Assembly: GCF_022402485.1 (NCBI RefSeq)
Contig: NZ_JAKRSA010000027.1
Span: forward strand, 1-64,000
Reading direction: 5' to 3'
Length of the DNA: 64,000 bases
Source of the DNA: Phenylobacterium sp.
GTDB lineage: Bacteria; Pseudomonadota; Alphaproteobacteria; Caulobacterales; Caulobacteraceae
Part shown: one piece after another, positions 53,543-64,000 of the stretch
How the letters are laid out: the number at the start of each line of letters is the position of its first letter
Position numbering within the stretch: the first letter of the stretch is position 1
Position numbers and translations under genes: made by a program
Notes under the pieces: model-generated
The model's input: the letters and a program-made list of their open reading frames with translations, nothing else
Database searches by the model: none
Told to the model about the DNA's origin: nothing

Positions 53543-55867
53543 TTAGTAGCTCATGGCGAAGGAGACGCCGTAATAGCGCGGCTCGCCGGCGATGAAGGTG
53601 GGGATGCCGAAGGCGTCCCCGGTGTTGCCGGCGTCCTTGATGTAGTCCTGGTCCAGGGCGTTGGTGACAAAGGCGCCCAGGGTCCAGGGGGCGTCATCGC
53701 GCTGATAGACGACCCTCAGGTTCAAGAGCCCATAGGCCTTCTGGACCTCATCAACGATGCGGTCCTGGGCCTGCAGGCTGGAGCGGTCATTGTTGTTGTC
53801 GAAGAACACCTCTGAGCGCCAGGTATAGGCCGGGACGAAGGCCAGCTCGCCGCCGGCCAGGGGCATGGCCGCCCGGAAGCCGAGGGAGACCGCATGGTCG
53901 GGCGCCAGGCGGAACTGGTTGCCTTTGAACAGGCCATTGCCGAACCGGGCGTCGCTATAGCCATAGGTGCCGAAGGCCTCGAAGCGTGAGGACGGCCGCC
54001 AGGTGAACTGCCCCTCAAAGCCGGTGGCGTCGGCTTCCCCGGCATTGGCCGCCACGATCTGGCCGGCGCTGTTGAGCACCGAGGTCTGGAAGTTCTCGTA
54101 GGTGTAGCGATAGATCGAGCCTTCCAGGGACAGGGCGCGGTCGAACAGTTCGCTCTTCACCCCAACTTCGAAAGAGTCGACCTCCTCGGCCGGCAGCTCG
54201 GTGAAGCGCACCGGACCGCCAGGGGTGGTCGGCGAGCCGACATTGAGCACCTGCGGCCGGCGACCGCGGGCATAGGAGGCATAGGCGCTGAGGGTGGTGC
54301 TGGGGGCATAGCGTGCCACCAGGCGATAGGTCAGGCCATCGTCGGTGAGATCGCGGTTGATGACTGCGCCGCCCGCTGTCGGCTGCACGAACAGGCCCCG
54401 CGCCAGGGTGGCGGTGCTGCCGGCCAGGACCGAGCCGCCATTGTTCAGCTGGGCCTGATAGCCGCTGGTCTTGTCCTCGGTGGTGTAGCGCACGCCGCCG
54501 GTCACCTCGAGGGCGTCGGTCAGCTTGTAGGTCACATCGGCGAACACGTCATAGGCGGTGGTCTCGCCGAAGTTGGCGAAGGTTTCCCGATGCGCTGATT
54601 TCAGCGGACCTGGGGCCACGGCCTCGATCACCGGCAGGGCCAGGCCCCGCGGTGCGACCAGGGCGCCTGTGGCGAAGAGGGCATAGACCTTCTCGCTGAA
54701 CTGCAGCGGGACGGTCTGGGAGCCTTCCTCGTGGAACAGGCCCAGACCGGCAAAGGCGGTGACGCGGCCGCCGGCGTCGTAGCTCAGACGGAATTCCTGA
54801 CTGGTCTGCTTGCCCACGGCGTCTTCGGCGAACACGAAGAGCGGCAGGGAGAAGCCGTCGGGATCAAACACTTCCAGGCTGTCGAACTCCCGGTAGGCGC
54901 TGATCGACTTCAGGCTGAGGGAGTCGTTGAACGCATAGTCGGCCAGCAGGGTCACCCCCCAGACCTGACGGTCGAGACCGAGGTCCTTGCCCCCGAGGAA
55001 ACCCAGGCCCGAGGAGATCGCCGCGCCGGAGTTGCGCCCCAGATCGCCGATCACCGCGCCCGTGGTGGGATTGGTCGGCAGATAGGTCAGGGACTTGAAC
55101 GAGGTGCCGCTGGGGTCATCCTGCTGATAGTTGAGGATCAGGTCGGCGTTGAACTGGTCGTTGGGTGCCCAGTTGAGGGCCACGCGGAACGCCTGGGTGT
55201 CGGTGGAGTTGAAATCCTTTCCGCCCAGAAGGTTTTCCACAAACCCGTCCCGGGCCTTCAGGCGGGCGGCGACCCGTACGGCGAAGGTCTCGCTGACCGG
55301 CAGGTTGAGCATCCCGTCGATCATGGCGTAGCCATAGTTGCCCACCTCGACCTTGGAGCTGGCGGCCAGGCGACTGGGGTCGGCCTTGGCCTGGACCAGG
55401 TTCACAGCTCCGATCAGCGCGCCGCGACCATAAAGGGTCGATTGCGGGCCCTTGGAGATCTCGGCCCGCTCCAGGTCGAACAACTCCACATAGGAGCCGC
55501 GCGACTTGGACATGGAAACCCCGTCCTGGAACACCGAAACCCGAGGTTCGTTGGTCGCCTCGCCGGAGTCTGACGTAATGCCGCGCATCACAAAGCCGGG
55601 ATTGTTCGGCGACTGGTTCTGAACCTCGAAACCGGGCACGAACAGCGCCAGGTCCTCGAACTCCTGCACCCCCAGGTCCTCCAGACGCCCGGCGCCATAG
55701 GCGGTCAGGGCGATAGGCACTTCGATGGACTTCTGTTCGCGCAGCTGGGCGGTGACGATCAACTCGTCGACCACGGTGTCGGTGGCGGCCACCTGGGCCT
55801 GAGCCTGGGTGGCCAGGCCCAGGGCGGCGATAGCACCCCCCAGCAGAAGGCGGTTCTTGCGATGCAT
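53543..55867 (-). CDS. TonB-dependent outer-membrane receptor
   Basis: A 774-residue beta-barrel importer. A signal peptide (residues 1 to about 24, AQA-Q) is followed by a TonB-box-like start (DTVVDELIVTAQ), a plug domain (about 40-150; VPIALTAYGAGRLEDLGV, LYGRGALIGAVNLV) and the barrel, ending in a C-terminal Tyr after the usual aromatic pattern (YYGVSFAMSY). The Pro/Asn-rich plug and the absence of nearby iron or B12 genes leave the substrate unassigned. ATG 55867 is chosen; upstream in-frame codons lack a signal peptide. It stands alone on the minus strand. Confidence 0.92.
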   Translation of the reverse strand: MHRKNRLLLGGAIAALGLATQAQAQVAATDTVVDELIVTAQLREQKSIEVPIALTAYGAGRLEDLGVQEFEDLALFVPGFEVQNQSPNNPGFVMRGITSDSGEATNEPRVSVFQDGVSMSKSRGSYVELFDLERAEISKGPQSTLYGRGALIGAVNLVQAKADPSRLAASSKVEVGNYGYAMIDGMLNLPVSETFAVRVAARLKARDGFVENLLGGKDFNSTDTQAFRVALNWAPNDQFNADLILNYQQDDPSGTSFKSLTYLPTNPTTGAVIGDLGRNSGAAISSGLGFLGGKDLGLDRQVWGVTLLADYAFNDSLSLKSISAYREFDSLEVFDPDGFSLPLFVFAEDAVGKQTSQEFRLSYDAGGRVTAFAGLGLFHEEGSQTVPLQFSEKVYALFATGALVAPRGLALPVIEAVAPGPLKSAHRETFANFGETTAYDVFADVTYKLTDALEVTGGVRYTTEDKTSGYQAQLNNGGSVLAGSTATLARGLFVQPTAGGAVINRDLTDDGLTYRLVARYAPSTTLSAYASYARGRRPQVLNVGSPTTPGGPVRFTELPAEEVDSFEVGVKSELFDRALSLEGSIYRYTYENFQTSVLNSAGQIVAANAGEADATGFEGQFTWRPSSRFEAFGTYGYSDARFGNGLFKGNQFRLAPDHAVSLGFRAAMPLAGGELAFVPAYTWRSEVFFDNNNDRSSLQAQDRIVDEVQKAYGLLNLRVVYQRDDAPWTLGAFVTNALDQDYIKDAGNTGDAFGIPTFIAGEPRYYGVSFAMSY

Positions 55868-56105
55868 GTGGTGATCCCCGTTCGCATTGCGGCAATTGCT
55901 AAGTTGCGCTGCGATAGGGGTGCTCGTTGACGGTCTGGTGATGAATACGCGACGGGGCCGTGACATCGCTGAATTTGTCAAAGGTGGCAAAAATCCCTTG
56001 TTCCGTAAGGGGTCCAGCTTTGATCGCCCGAGGCGCGAGCCCGGCGTGACGATTTCCTCCAGGCCGGGAACGGGTTAGGTAAGGGCCATAACCAAGGAGC
56101 GCCCC

Positions 56106-56543
56106 ATGAGCCTGGACGGGACCTACGACCCCAATAATATCTTCGCCAAAATCCTTCGGGGCGAGGCGCCTTGCGCCAGGGTGTTCGAGGACGACCACGT
56201 TCTGTCGTTCATGGACGTCTTCCCCCAGGTGAAGGGACACACCCTGGTGATTCCCAAGGCCTCCACCGCCCGCAATCTGCTGGAGGAGGATCCTCAGGTG
56301 CTCACCCCGCTGATCCTTGGCGTGCAGCGGGTCGCCCGCGCCGTGCGCGCGGCGCTGATGCCTGACGGCGTGGTCATCACCCAGTTCAATGGGACGGCGG
56401 CGGGCCAGACGGTCTTCCATCCGCACTTCCACATCCTGCCCCGCTGGGAGGGGGTGGCGGTGGGGCGTCACGCCTCCGGCGGCATGGCTGATCCCGTCGA
56501 GCTCAAGGCCCTGGCCGAGCAGATCGCCGCCAAGATCAGCTGA
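56106..56543 (+). CDS. HIT family (histidine triad) protein
   Basis: A nucleotide hydrolase/transferase of the HIT superfamily (145 residues), probably Hint-like, cleaving adenosine phosphoramidates. The triad is HPHFHILPR (HxHxHxx near residues 107-113); NIFAKILRGEAPCARVFED and GHTLVIPKA are the family start. The tail DPVELKALAEQIAAKI is typical. It is convergent with clpA, with a bidirectional terminator between them. Confidence 0.95.
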   Translation: MSLDGTYDPNNIFAKILRGEAPCARVFEDDHVLSFMDVFPQVKGHTLVIPKASTARNLLEEDPQVLTPLILGVQRVARAVRAALMPDGVVITQFNGTAAGQTVFHPHFHILPRWEGVAVGRHASGGMADPVELKALAEQIAAKIS

Positions 56544-56554
56544 GCCCTTACGAA

Positions 56555-56581
56555 AAAGCCCCGGCCATCGGCCGGGGCTTT
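56555..56581. terminator. Bidirectional intrinsic terminator (HIT gene and clpA)
   Basis: A perfect 12-bp stem, 56555-56566 with 56570-56581, closed by three bases. On the minus strand it is followed by a run of five T (the plus-strand A run 56553-56557); on the plus strand by TTT. It serves both convergent genes. Confidence 0.85.
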
Positions 56582-56604
56582 GACGTTTTGCCGAGCCAGA
56601 CCGA

Positions 56605-58929
<2,325 letters not shown>

Positions 58930-58939
58930 GCTGAGCCTC

Positions 58940-59269
58940 TCAATCCTTTTCCATGGTGCATTGAAGCGGGTGTTGATGCCGCCTGGCGGTATCTACGACC
59001 TGCGCGACTTTGGTTTCGGCCACCTCAAAGGTGAACACACCGCAAACGCCCACGCCATACTGGTGTACGTGCAACATGATCCTCGTCGCGTCTTCACGCG
59101 ACTTGTTAAAATACTGCTCCAGAACATAAACGACGAACTCCATTGGGGTGTAGTCGTCGTTCAGCAGCAGGACTCTATACATAGACGGCTTTTGCGTCTT
59201 CGGCTTGGTCTGAGTGATGACCGCCGACTTGACGCCCGTCGACACATCACCTTGCTTGCGCTCGGCCAT
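58940..59269 (-). CDS. clpS: ATP-dependent Clp protease adaptor ClpS
   Basis: Delivers N-end-rule substrates to ClpAP (109 residues). The N-degron pocket and ClpA-binding elements are visible: [48 protein letters not shown], and the C-terminal [11 protein letters not shown] basic, flexible N-terminal part (about 25 residues) precedes the fold, as usual. ATG 59269. Cotranscribed with clpA. A GGAAC in the upstream region is too close to the start codon to be a useful EcfG promoter. Confidence 0.97.
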   Translation of the reverse strand: MAERKQGDVSTGVKSAVITQTKPKTQKPSMYRVLLLNDDYTPMEFVVYVLEQYFNKSREDATRIMLHVHQYGVGVCGVFTFEVAETKVAQVVDTARRHQHPLQCTMEKD

Positions 59270-59424
59270 CGAAAACGTCTCCTGGCGGGAGTCTGGTTCC
59301 CGCCGCTAGGGGATTAGATATGGAAAAGGGACGCGTTTGAAAGGGTTGAAATCGATAAGGCCCGCCCCCAAGCAGCCGACGCCCATCTTTTTATCGCTGC
59401 GGTTATCTGGGTTCCAAGCCCCGC

Positions 59425-60699
59425 TCAATCCTGATCGACGGCTTTGGAGCGCAGGGCGCGACCGGTGGTGAGGGCCTGAGGGCCAAATCGGGCCCTTATG
59501 GCGTCGGCGGTCTGGGCCTCATTGAGGCTGCGCTGCTCATCGCCGGAAAATAGCCCGCCGCCGGCCTGGGACGCTGGGGTCAGTTCGCTCAGGCCAACGC
59601 CGATCAGTCGAAAACTGCGACCATCAGCCTCGTGACGCAGCAATTCTCGGCTGACGGCCAAAAGGGACTTGGCCGTCTGGGTGGGTTCAGCCAGGGCGCG
59701 TCTTCGGGTCAGCAGCCGGAAGTCGGCCGTCTTCAGCTTCAAGGTCGCCACCTTGCCGGCTACCCCTGCCGCCCGAGCCTGCCGGGCTACCCGCTCGCAG
59801 AGACCCGCCAGGCGATCCTCCAGGGCGCCATAGTCGGCCAGATCGGTGTTGAAGGTGGTTTCGGCGCTGATCCCTTTGCGGACCTGATCGGGATCCACCG
59901 GCCGGGTGTCGCGGCCATGGGCCAGGTCGTGCAGCCGCAACCCCTGGGCGCCGAACCGGCGGGCCAGGTCCTTCTGATCCTCCCGGGCCAGATCGCCGAT
60001 GGTCTTCAGGCCCACGGCCTCCAGCGACTTGACCATGGCTGGCCCAACCCCAGGCAGCAGGCCCACCGGACGGGGGGCCAGAAAGGTCTGGGCCTCCTGG
60101 CGTCCGATCACAGAGAAGCCTCGGGGCTTGTCCAGGTCCGAGGCGATCTTGGCCAGGAACTTGTTGGGGGCCAGACCAATGGAGACAGTCAGCCCGGTCT
60201 CGGCCTCGATCCGTGCCTGGAGCCTGGCCAGGGTCAGGGCGGCAGGGGCACCGTGCAGGCGCTCGGTGCCTGTCAGGTCCATCCAGGCTTCGTCCAGCGA
60301 CAGGGGCTGAACCAGCGGGGTCAATTCCGCCAGCATGCCCATGATGCCCTTGCTCTCGGCCTTGTACTTGGCGAAGTCCGGCTTGATCACCACCGCCTGA
60401 GGGCAGGCGGCCAGGGCTTTGAACATCGGCATGGCCGAGCGCACCCCATAGACCCTGGCCATATAGCAGCAGGTGGTCACCACACCGCGGACCCCGCCGC
60501 CGACGATCACAGGCTGGTCACGCAGTTCGGGCCGGTCGCGCTTTTCCACCGAGGCGTAGAAGGCGTCGCAGTCCATGTGCGCCATGGTGAGCGTGAAGAG
60601 CTCATCATGGGCGACCATGCGCGGTGAGCCGCAGGCCGGGCATCGCCGGAGGCCAGGCGACGCACCCGTCCATAAGCAATCCCGGCAGAGCGCCGTCAC
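59425..60699 (-). CDS. dinB: DNA polymerase IV with N-terminal zinc-finger-like extension
   Basis: A Y-family translesion polymerase (424 residues). The first 28 residues carry two Cys pairs (CRDCLW and CPACGS), which suggests a zinc knuckle absent from E. coli DinB. The palm follows: AHMDCDAFYASVEKRD (catalytic Asp), SLDEAWMDLT (Asp-Glu), and VSIGLAPNKFLAKIASDLDKP. The little-finger domain ends at about 385, and the tail carries no obvious beta-clamp motif that I can confirm. GTG 60699 overlaps the stop of the ROK gene by 4 bases, so they are cotranscribed. Confidence 0.92.
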   Translation of the reverse strand: MTALCRDCLWTGASPGLRRCPACGSPRMVAHDELFTLTMAHMDCDAFYASVEKRDRPELRDQPVIVGGGVRGVVTTCCYMARVYGVRSAMPMFKALAACPQAVVIKPDFAKYKAESKGIMGMLAELTPLVQPLSLDEAWMDLTGTERLHGAPAALTLARLQARIEAETGLTVSIGLAPNKFLAKIASDLDKPRGFSVIGRQEAQTFLAPRPVGLLPGVGPAMVKSLEAVGLKTIGDLAREDQKDLARRFGAQGLRLHDLAHGRDTRPVDPDQVRKGISAETTFNTDLADYGALEDRLAGLCERVARQARAAGVAGKVATLKLKTADFRLLTRRRALAEPTQTAKSLLAVSRELLRHEADGRSFRLIGVGLSELTPASQAGGGLFSGDEQRSLNEAQTADAIRARFGPQALTTGRALRSKAVDQD

Positions 60700-61592
60700 C
60701 GGTCACTCAGGGGCCAGAGCCAGGCCGCGCCCCGAACCCCCGAAGAGTCGCCGTGCACCGCCGCCCTGACCGGGGTGTCAAAGCCATCGGCGAACACATG
60801 GGGGGCGATGGCGCCGGGCAGCCGATCATAGAGCTCAGGGACATTGGACATGCCGCCCCCCAGCACGATCACGTCGGGATCGATCAGATCCACCACCACC
60901 GCCAGGGCGCGCCCCAGGCGGCCGATGTAGCGCGCCAGGCTTGCCTGCGCCCCTGAGGCCCCTTGCCGGGCCTGGGAGATGATGTCGGGTGCCGCCAGTC
61001 CGCCCCCATGATCGGCGGCGAAGGCCGGGCCGGAGATCCACGTCTCCAGGCACCCCCTGCGCCCGCACCAGCAGGCCGGCCCGGGATGTTCTTCTGGTCC
61101 CGGCCAGGGCAGGGGGGTGTGGCCCCATTCGCCGGCGACGCCGCTGCGCCCCTCAATCAGCCGCCCCTCCACCACCACGCCGCCGCCGCAGCCGGTGCCA
61201 AGGATGGCGGCAAAGACCACCCCATGGCCCCGTCCGGCTCCGTCTGCAGCCTCCGAAAGGGCCAGGCAGTTGGCGTCATTGGCCAGACGCACGGGACGCT
61301 TCAGTGTTGTTTCCAGATCCCGCCCAAACGGCTCGCCATTCAGCCAGACCGAATTGGCGTTGCGGATCAGGCCCGAGCGCGGAGAAATGGAGCCCGGCAT
61401 GCCAACCCCAACCCGGTCGACCCTGGTGCCGGCCGCATCCTCCACCTCGGCCACCAGCTGCGCCACCGCCAACAGAGCCGGTTGATAGGCTCCGGGATTG
61501 GCAACGCGCCGCCGGGCGACCACGGCACCGTCCGGGCTCAGGGCGGCGGCTTCGATTTTGGTGCCGCCGAAATCGACGCCGATGCGGATCAT
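60696..61592 (-). CDS. ROK family sugar kinase
   Basis: A 298-residue kinase of the ROK family, phosphorylating a hexose (fructose, mannose or N-acetylglucosamine-like). The ATP site is GVDFGGTKIEAAAL; the sugar-site Asp is in LANDANCLALSEA; GTGCGGGVVVEGRL is the second glycine motif; and the zinc signature CWCGRRGCLETWISGPA is complete. The exact sugar cannot be assigned. ATG 61592 (MIRIGVDFGG) is preferred to a GTG one codon upstream. It lies between the HAD-like gene and dinB on the same strand. Confidence 0.9.
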   Translation of the reverse strand: MIRIGVDFGGTKIEAAALSPDGAVVARRRVANPGAYQPALLAVAQLVAEVEDAAGTRVDRVGVGMPGSISPRSGLIRNANSVWLNGEPFGRDLETTLKRPVRLANDANCLALSEAADGAGRGHGVVFAAILGTGCGGGVVVEGRLIEGRSGVAGEWGHTPLPWPGPEEHPGPACWCGRRGCLETWISGPAFAADHGGGLAAPDIISQARQGASGAQASLARYIGRLGRALAVVVDLIDPDVIVLGGGMSNVPELYDRLPGAIAPHVFADGFDTPVRAAVHGDSSGVRGAAWLWPLSDR

Positions 61593-61610
61593 CACCCTTG
61601 GCCTGCGTCC

Positions 61611-62315
61611 TCAGGCGATGGAGTCGGCGATGGCCAGGCCCAGGGCGTCCCAATCATCGATTCGGGTATGCCGGTCCGGGGCGGCGGGGGCCAGGGGGCG
61701 CAGGCGGGGATCGGCCACATGCTGGAACCTGGCGACCTTGGGGGCGGTGTCGGCCACCGAGTCGAGATTGGGTAGCAGGTCGTCGATAAAGGCTGCCGGT
61801 CCGCGCACCTGATCGGCCAGGGCGGCCGCCAGCGGCCCCTTGGGCCCGGTGTTTAGGAGCAGGGGATAGTCCAGGCCATGCCGGCCGAGCCACCGGGCCC
61901 GGGCCAGCCGCCCCTGGCCCGGGGCATTAGTCAGGATCACCACCCCGGCCTTTTCCGACAGCTGCCGCAGCGCGTTAGCCGAGCCCTCAGCCACGCGCAT
62001 GTCCCCCGAGCCATATCGGAAAAAGTCGTCGAAGTGCCGACGCCCCTCCTCGACGGCCAGGTGCACGTCTTCGCCGGGACGATAGATGTTCTGGAACAGG
62101 GCAAACCGCTCCACCCGGAACTCCAGGCCCCGGGTGGCCAGGAACGTGCCGAACCCTTCCATGAAATGCCCGAGCACCTCATCGACATCGACAATGACCA
62201 AGGGCCGGGCGGGATCGAGGCCCAGGGCCTCAATCTGCGGCGCGCGGGCGCGGGGCAGGCTGGGGGCGGGGATCGGCGGGGAAGGGTGCGGCGTGTCGAC
62301 CACTGGCTCTCTCAT
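61611..62315 (-). CDS. HAD-like hydrolase, uncharacterised
   Basis: A 234-residue protein. After a Pro-rich N-terminal 30 residues, the pattern of a HAD fold appears: VIVDVDEVLGHF (motif I, DxD), VVILTNAPG (motif II, Thr), a Lys in NTGPKGPL (motif III) and FIDDLLPNLDS (motif IV, Asp-Asp). The long insert between motifs I and II (about 75 residues) forms a helical cap. I do not know its substrate. It is 18 bp upstream of the ROK gene and divergent from divK. Confidence 0.75.
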   Translation of the reverse strand: MREPVVDTPHPSPPIPAPSLPRARAPQIEALGLDPARPLVIVDVDEVLGHFMEGFGTFLATRGLEFRVERFALFQNIYRPGEDVHLAVEEGRRHFDDFFRYGSGDMRVAEGSANALRQLSEKAGVVILTNAPGQGRLARARWLGRHGLDYPLLLNTGPKGPLAAALADQVRGPAAFIDDLLPNLDSVADTAPKVARFQHVADPRLRPLAPAAPDRHTRIDDWDALGLAIADSIA

Positions 62316-62319
62316 GCGG

Positions 62320-62334
62320 CTAACGCCAGTTTAA
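62320..62334 (+). promoter_or_regulatory. Candidate CtrA box upstream of divK
   Basis: CTAA-N7-TTAA (62320-62323 and 62331-62334), one mismatch from the CtrA consensus TTAA-N7-TTAA. It lies about 80 bases before the divK start. In C. crescentus divK transcription rises under CtrA control. No clear -35/-10 pair was found around it. Confidence 0.5.
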
Positions 62335-62377
62335 GGATATCCGTGGGATCAATGGGCCCAAAGGTGGGGACGGCGCA

Positions 62378-62382
62378 GATTC
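62378..62382 (+). promoter_or_regulatory. GANTC (CcrM) site before divK
   Basis: GATTC at 62378-62382, 31 bases before the start codon. GANTC sites are sparse in these genomes and, near promoters, usually mark methylation-dependent control by GcrA. Its significance is inferred from position. Confidence 0.4.
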
Positions 62383-62413
62383 GTCGTTCGAAACAAGCAT
62401 CGTCGGGATGACC

Positions 62414-62779
62414 ATGGCCAAGAAGGTCCTCATCGTCGAGGATAACGAGCTGAACATGAAGCTCTTTCATGATCTGCTCGACGCACAGGGGTACGAGACG
62501 CTGCAGACCCGCGAGGGACTGCAGGCGCTGTCGCTGGCCCGTGAGCACCGTCCCGACCTCATTCTGATGGATATCCAGCTGCCGGAGATTTCCGGTTTGG
62601 AGGTCACCAAGTGGCTGAAGGAAGACGATGAACTGGCGGGCATCCCCGTTGTCGCCGTCACGGCCTTTGCCATGAAGGGCGATGAGGAACGCATCCGCGA
62701 AGGCGGCTGCGAGGCCTACATCTCCAAACCGATTTCCGTGTCGCACTTCCTCGACACAATCCGCCGGCTCCTGGAGTAG
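62414..62779 (+). CDS. divK: Polar differentiation response regulator DivK
   Basis: A single-domain receiver (121 residues) that passes phosphate between PleC, DivJ and DivL/CckA to control CtrA and asymmetric division. [20 protein letters not shown] and [19 protein letters not shown] are almost identical to C. crescentus DivK. The phosphorylation site is Asp53 in [13 protein letters not shown]; the switch Thr is in [13 protein letters not shown] and Lys in YISKPIS. ATG 62414 is preferred; an ATG two codons upstream (MTMAKK) is also possible. It sits 5 bp before pleD, as in Caulobacter, with CtrA- and GANTC-like sites upstream. Confidence 0.97.
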   Translation: MAKKVLIVEDNELNMKLFHDLLDAQGYETLQTREGLQALSLAREHRPDLILMDIQLPEISGLEVTKWLKEDDELAGIPVVAVTAFAMKGDEERIREGGCEAYISKPISVSHFLDTIRRLLE

Positions 62780-62784
62780 CCGCC

Positions 62785-64000
62785 ATGTCCGCTCGAATCC
62801 TGGTCGTAGACGACATCGAGGCCAACGTCCGGCTCCTCGAGGCCCGTCTGACCGCTGAATATTATGAGGTTCTGGTGGCCTATGACGGGCCCACCGCCCT
62901 GGCCATCGCCGCAGCCGAACAGCCCGACATCGTGCTGCTCGACGTGATGATGCCTGGGATGGACGGCTTCCAGGTCTGCCGCCGGTTGAAGGATGATCCC
63001 GAAACCCGGCACGTCCCCGTGGTGCTGGTCACCGCCCTGGACGGCCGCGCCGACCGGATTGCTGGGCTTGAGGCGGGGGCCGACGAGTTCCTGACCAAGC
63101 CCATCGACGATGTCATGCTGTTTGCCCGGGTGCGCAGCCTGACCCGCCTGAAAACCGTGATCGACGAATTGCGGGTGCGCGAGGCCTCTGGCCGCCGCAT
63201 TGGCGTCATAGCCGGGGCCGGCTCGCGCATGGGCGGTACGGGTGGCCGGGTGCTGATCGTCGATGACCACGAGCGTCAGGCCCAGAGGGTGGCGTCCGAG
63301 CTGTCGATCGAACATCGGCCGGTCATCGAGTCTGAGCCGGAAAAGGCACTGCTCAGCGCCCGGGGGCCTGTGGACCTGGTGATTGTCAATGTCACGGCCC
63401 GGAGTTTCGATGGCCTGCGTTTCTGCGCCCAGCTGCGCTCAGACGAGGCCACCCGTCACCTGCCGATCCTGGCCATTGTCGATTTTGACGAGCGTCCGCG
63501 GCTGATGAAGGCCCTGGACATCGGGGTCAACGACCTCTTGTCCAAGCCCATCGACCCTCAGGAGCTCTCGGCCCGGGCCCGCACCCAGATCCGCCGCAAG
63601 CGCTACACCGACTATCTCCGGGACAATCTTGACCATTCCCTGGAGCTGGCGGTCACTGACCAGCTCACCGGCCTGCACAACCGGCGCTACATGACCGGCC
63701 AGCTGGACGCCCTGGTCAAGCGCGCCGCCCATGGGGGCGAGCCGGTGGCGACCCTGCTGATCGACATCGACCACTTCAAGAAGATCAACGACGGCTATGG
63801 CCACGATGTGGGCGACGAGGTGCTGCGCGAATTCGCCGTGCGCCTGGCCTCCAATGTCCGGGCCGTGGATCTGCCCTGTCGTTATGGCGGCGAGGAGTTC
63901 GTCGTGGTGATGCCCGCCACGCGGATCGAGGACGCCGAACGCATCGCCGAGCGCATCCGCCTGCATGTGGCCGGTTCCCCCTTCCGGGTGGCCCACGGCA
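62785..64000 (+). CDS. pleD: Diguanylate cyclase response regulator PleD (runs off the window)
   Basis: Receiver-receiver-GGDEF protein that makes cyclic-di-GMP when phosphorylated, driving flagellum loss and stalk formation. 405 codons are visible; the 3' end is outside the window. REC1 has the phospho-acceptor Asp53 (IVLLDVMMPGMDG); REC2 (about 152-270) is the degenerate adaptor. The catalytic GGEEF is at 368-372 with the inhibitory site Arg359-Ala-Val-Asp362 five residues before it, the same numbering as in C. crescentus PleD. ATG 62785 is 5 bp after divK, so the pair is cotranscribed. Confidence 0.97.
   Translation, partial: MSARILVVDDIEANVRLLEARLTAEYYEVLVAYDGPTALAIAAAEQPDIVLLDVMMPGMDGFQVCRRLKDDPETRHVPVVLVTALDGRADRIAGLEAGADEFLTKPIDDVMLFARVRSLTRLKTVIDELRVREASGRRIGVIAGAGSRMGGTGGRVLIVDDHERQAQRVASELSIEHRPVIESEPEKALLSARGPVDLVIVNVTARSFDGLRFCAQLRSDEATRHLPILAIVDFDERPRLMKALDIGVNDLLSKPIDPQELSARARTQIRRKRYTDYLRDNLDHSLELAVTDQLTGLHNRRYMTGQLDALVKRAAHGGEPVATLLIDIDHFKKINDGYGHDVGDEVLREFAVRLASNVRAVDLPCRYGGEEFVVVMPATRIEDAERIAERIRLHVAGSPFRVAHG

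Noticed and set aside
59235-59300. GGAAC-N18-CGTT on the minus strand before clpS, resembling an EcfG promoter
   Set aside because: The -10 would lie right at the clpS start codon and the spacing is one or two bases too long.
63900-64000. Apparent truncation of PleD
   Set aside because: The frame is open to the last base; it is cut by the window edge, not by a mutation.

Overview
The window reads as one continuous, GC-rich alphaproteobacterial chromosome segment from the Caulobacteraceae (Caulobacter/Phenylobacterium-like). The strongest pointers are MipZ with its family-specific ATPase residues, a divK-pleD pair whose PleD has its inhibitory and GGEEF sites at residues 359-362 and 368-372, clpS-clpA, DUF1489, ATP12 and a phasin. 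I see no prophage, insertion sequence, CRISPR array or integron. Almost everything is core genome.

Layout. 1-2.6 kb: an exported adenosine-deaminase-like protein and a DUF2807 repeat protein. 2.6-17.1 kb: the S10-spc-alpha ribosomal protein cluster (rpsJ to rplQ) with secY, adk and rpoA. It has candidate promoters before rpsJ and rpsM and an intrinsic terminator after rplQ. As given, rpoA carries a one-base deletion that scrambles the end of the alpha-CTD. 17.2-22.2 kb: a lipoprotein phosphodiesterase, an MFS exporter, a DegP-type protease and a hypothetical gene split by a stop codon. 22.4-26.7 kb: rarA, two pseudouridine synthases, crcB and the ATP12 chaperone, tightly packed. 26.8-32.9 kb: the two subunits of a propionyl-CoA-type carboxylase, separated by a BON protein, a kinase-fold protein, MsrB and a YbjQ protein. 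33-36 kb: a PRC-barrel protein, lipB, an orphan FliN/SpoA protein, tRNA-Leu(GAG) and mgtE. 36-46.6 kb: a membrane-anchored lysozyme-fold protein and a leucine-degradation (liu) set: isovaleryl-CoA dehydrogenase, methylcrotonyl-CoA carboxylase and a methylglutaconyl-CoA hydratase. The set is interrupted by an exported methyltransferase, a patatin lipase and a small stand-alone transcript. 46.6-53.5 kb: panC, mipZ, a J-domain protein, a D,D-carboxypeptidase with a SPOR domain, a phasin, a RidA protein, a GDPD and a FemAB-like protein. 53.5-64 kb: a TonB receptor, a HIT protein, clpA/clpS, a ROK kinase, dinB, a HAD-like protein, divK and the start of pleD.

The genes fall into translation and secretion, branched-chain and odd-chain acyl-CoA catabolism (with polyester granule storage), envelope upkeep, and cell-cycle control. 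Non-coding signals fit this: candidate CtrA and GANTC (CcrM) sites before divK and mipZ, and two candidate EcfG general-stress promoters before the BON and PRC-barrel genes.

The most unusual object is a minus-strand unit at about 39.74-39.95 kb. It has its own promoter, a GANTC site at the predicted start, a Shine-Dalgarno with 12 contiguous bases of anti-SD complementarity, a 21-codon ORF and a perfect terminator. All calls are by eye; no database search was run.
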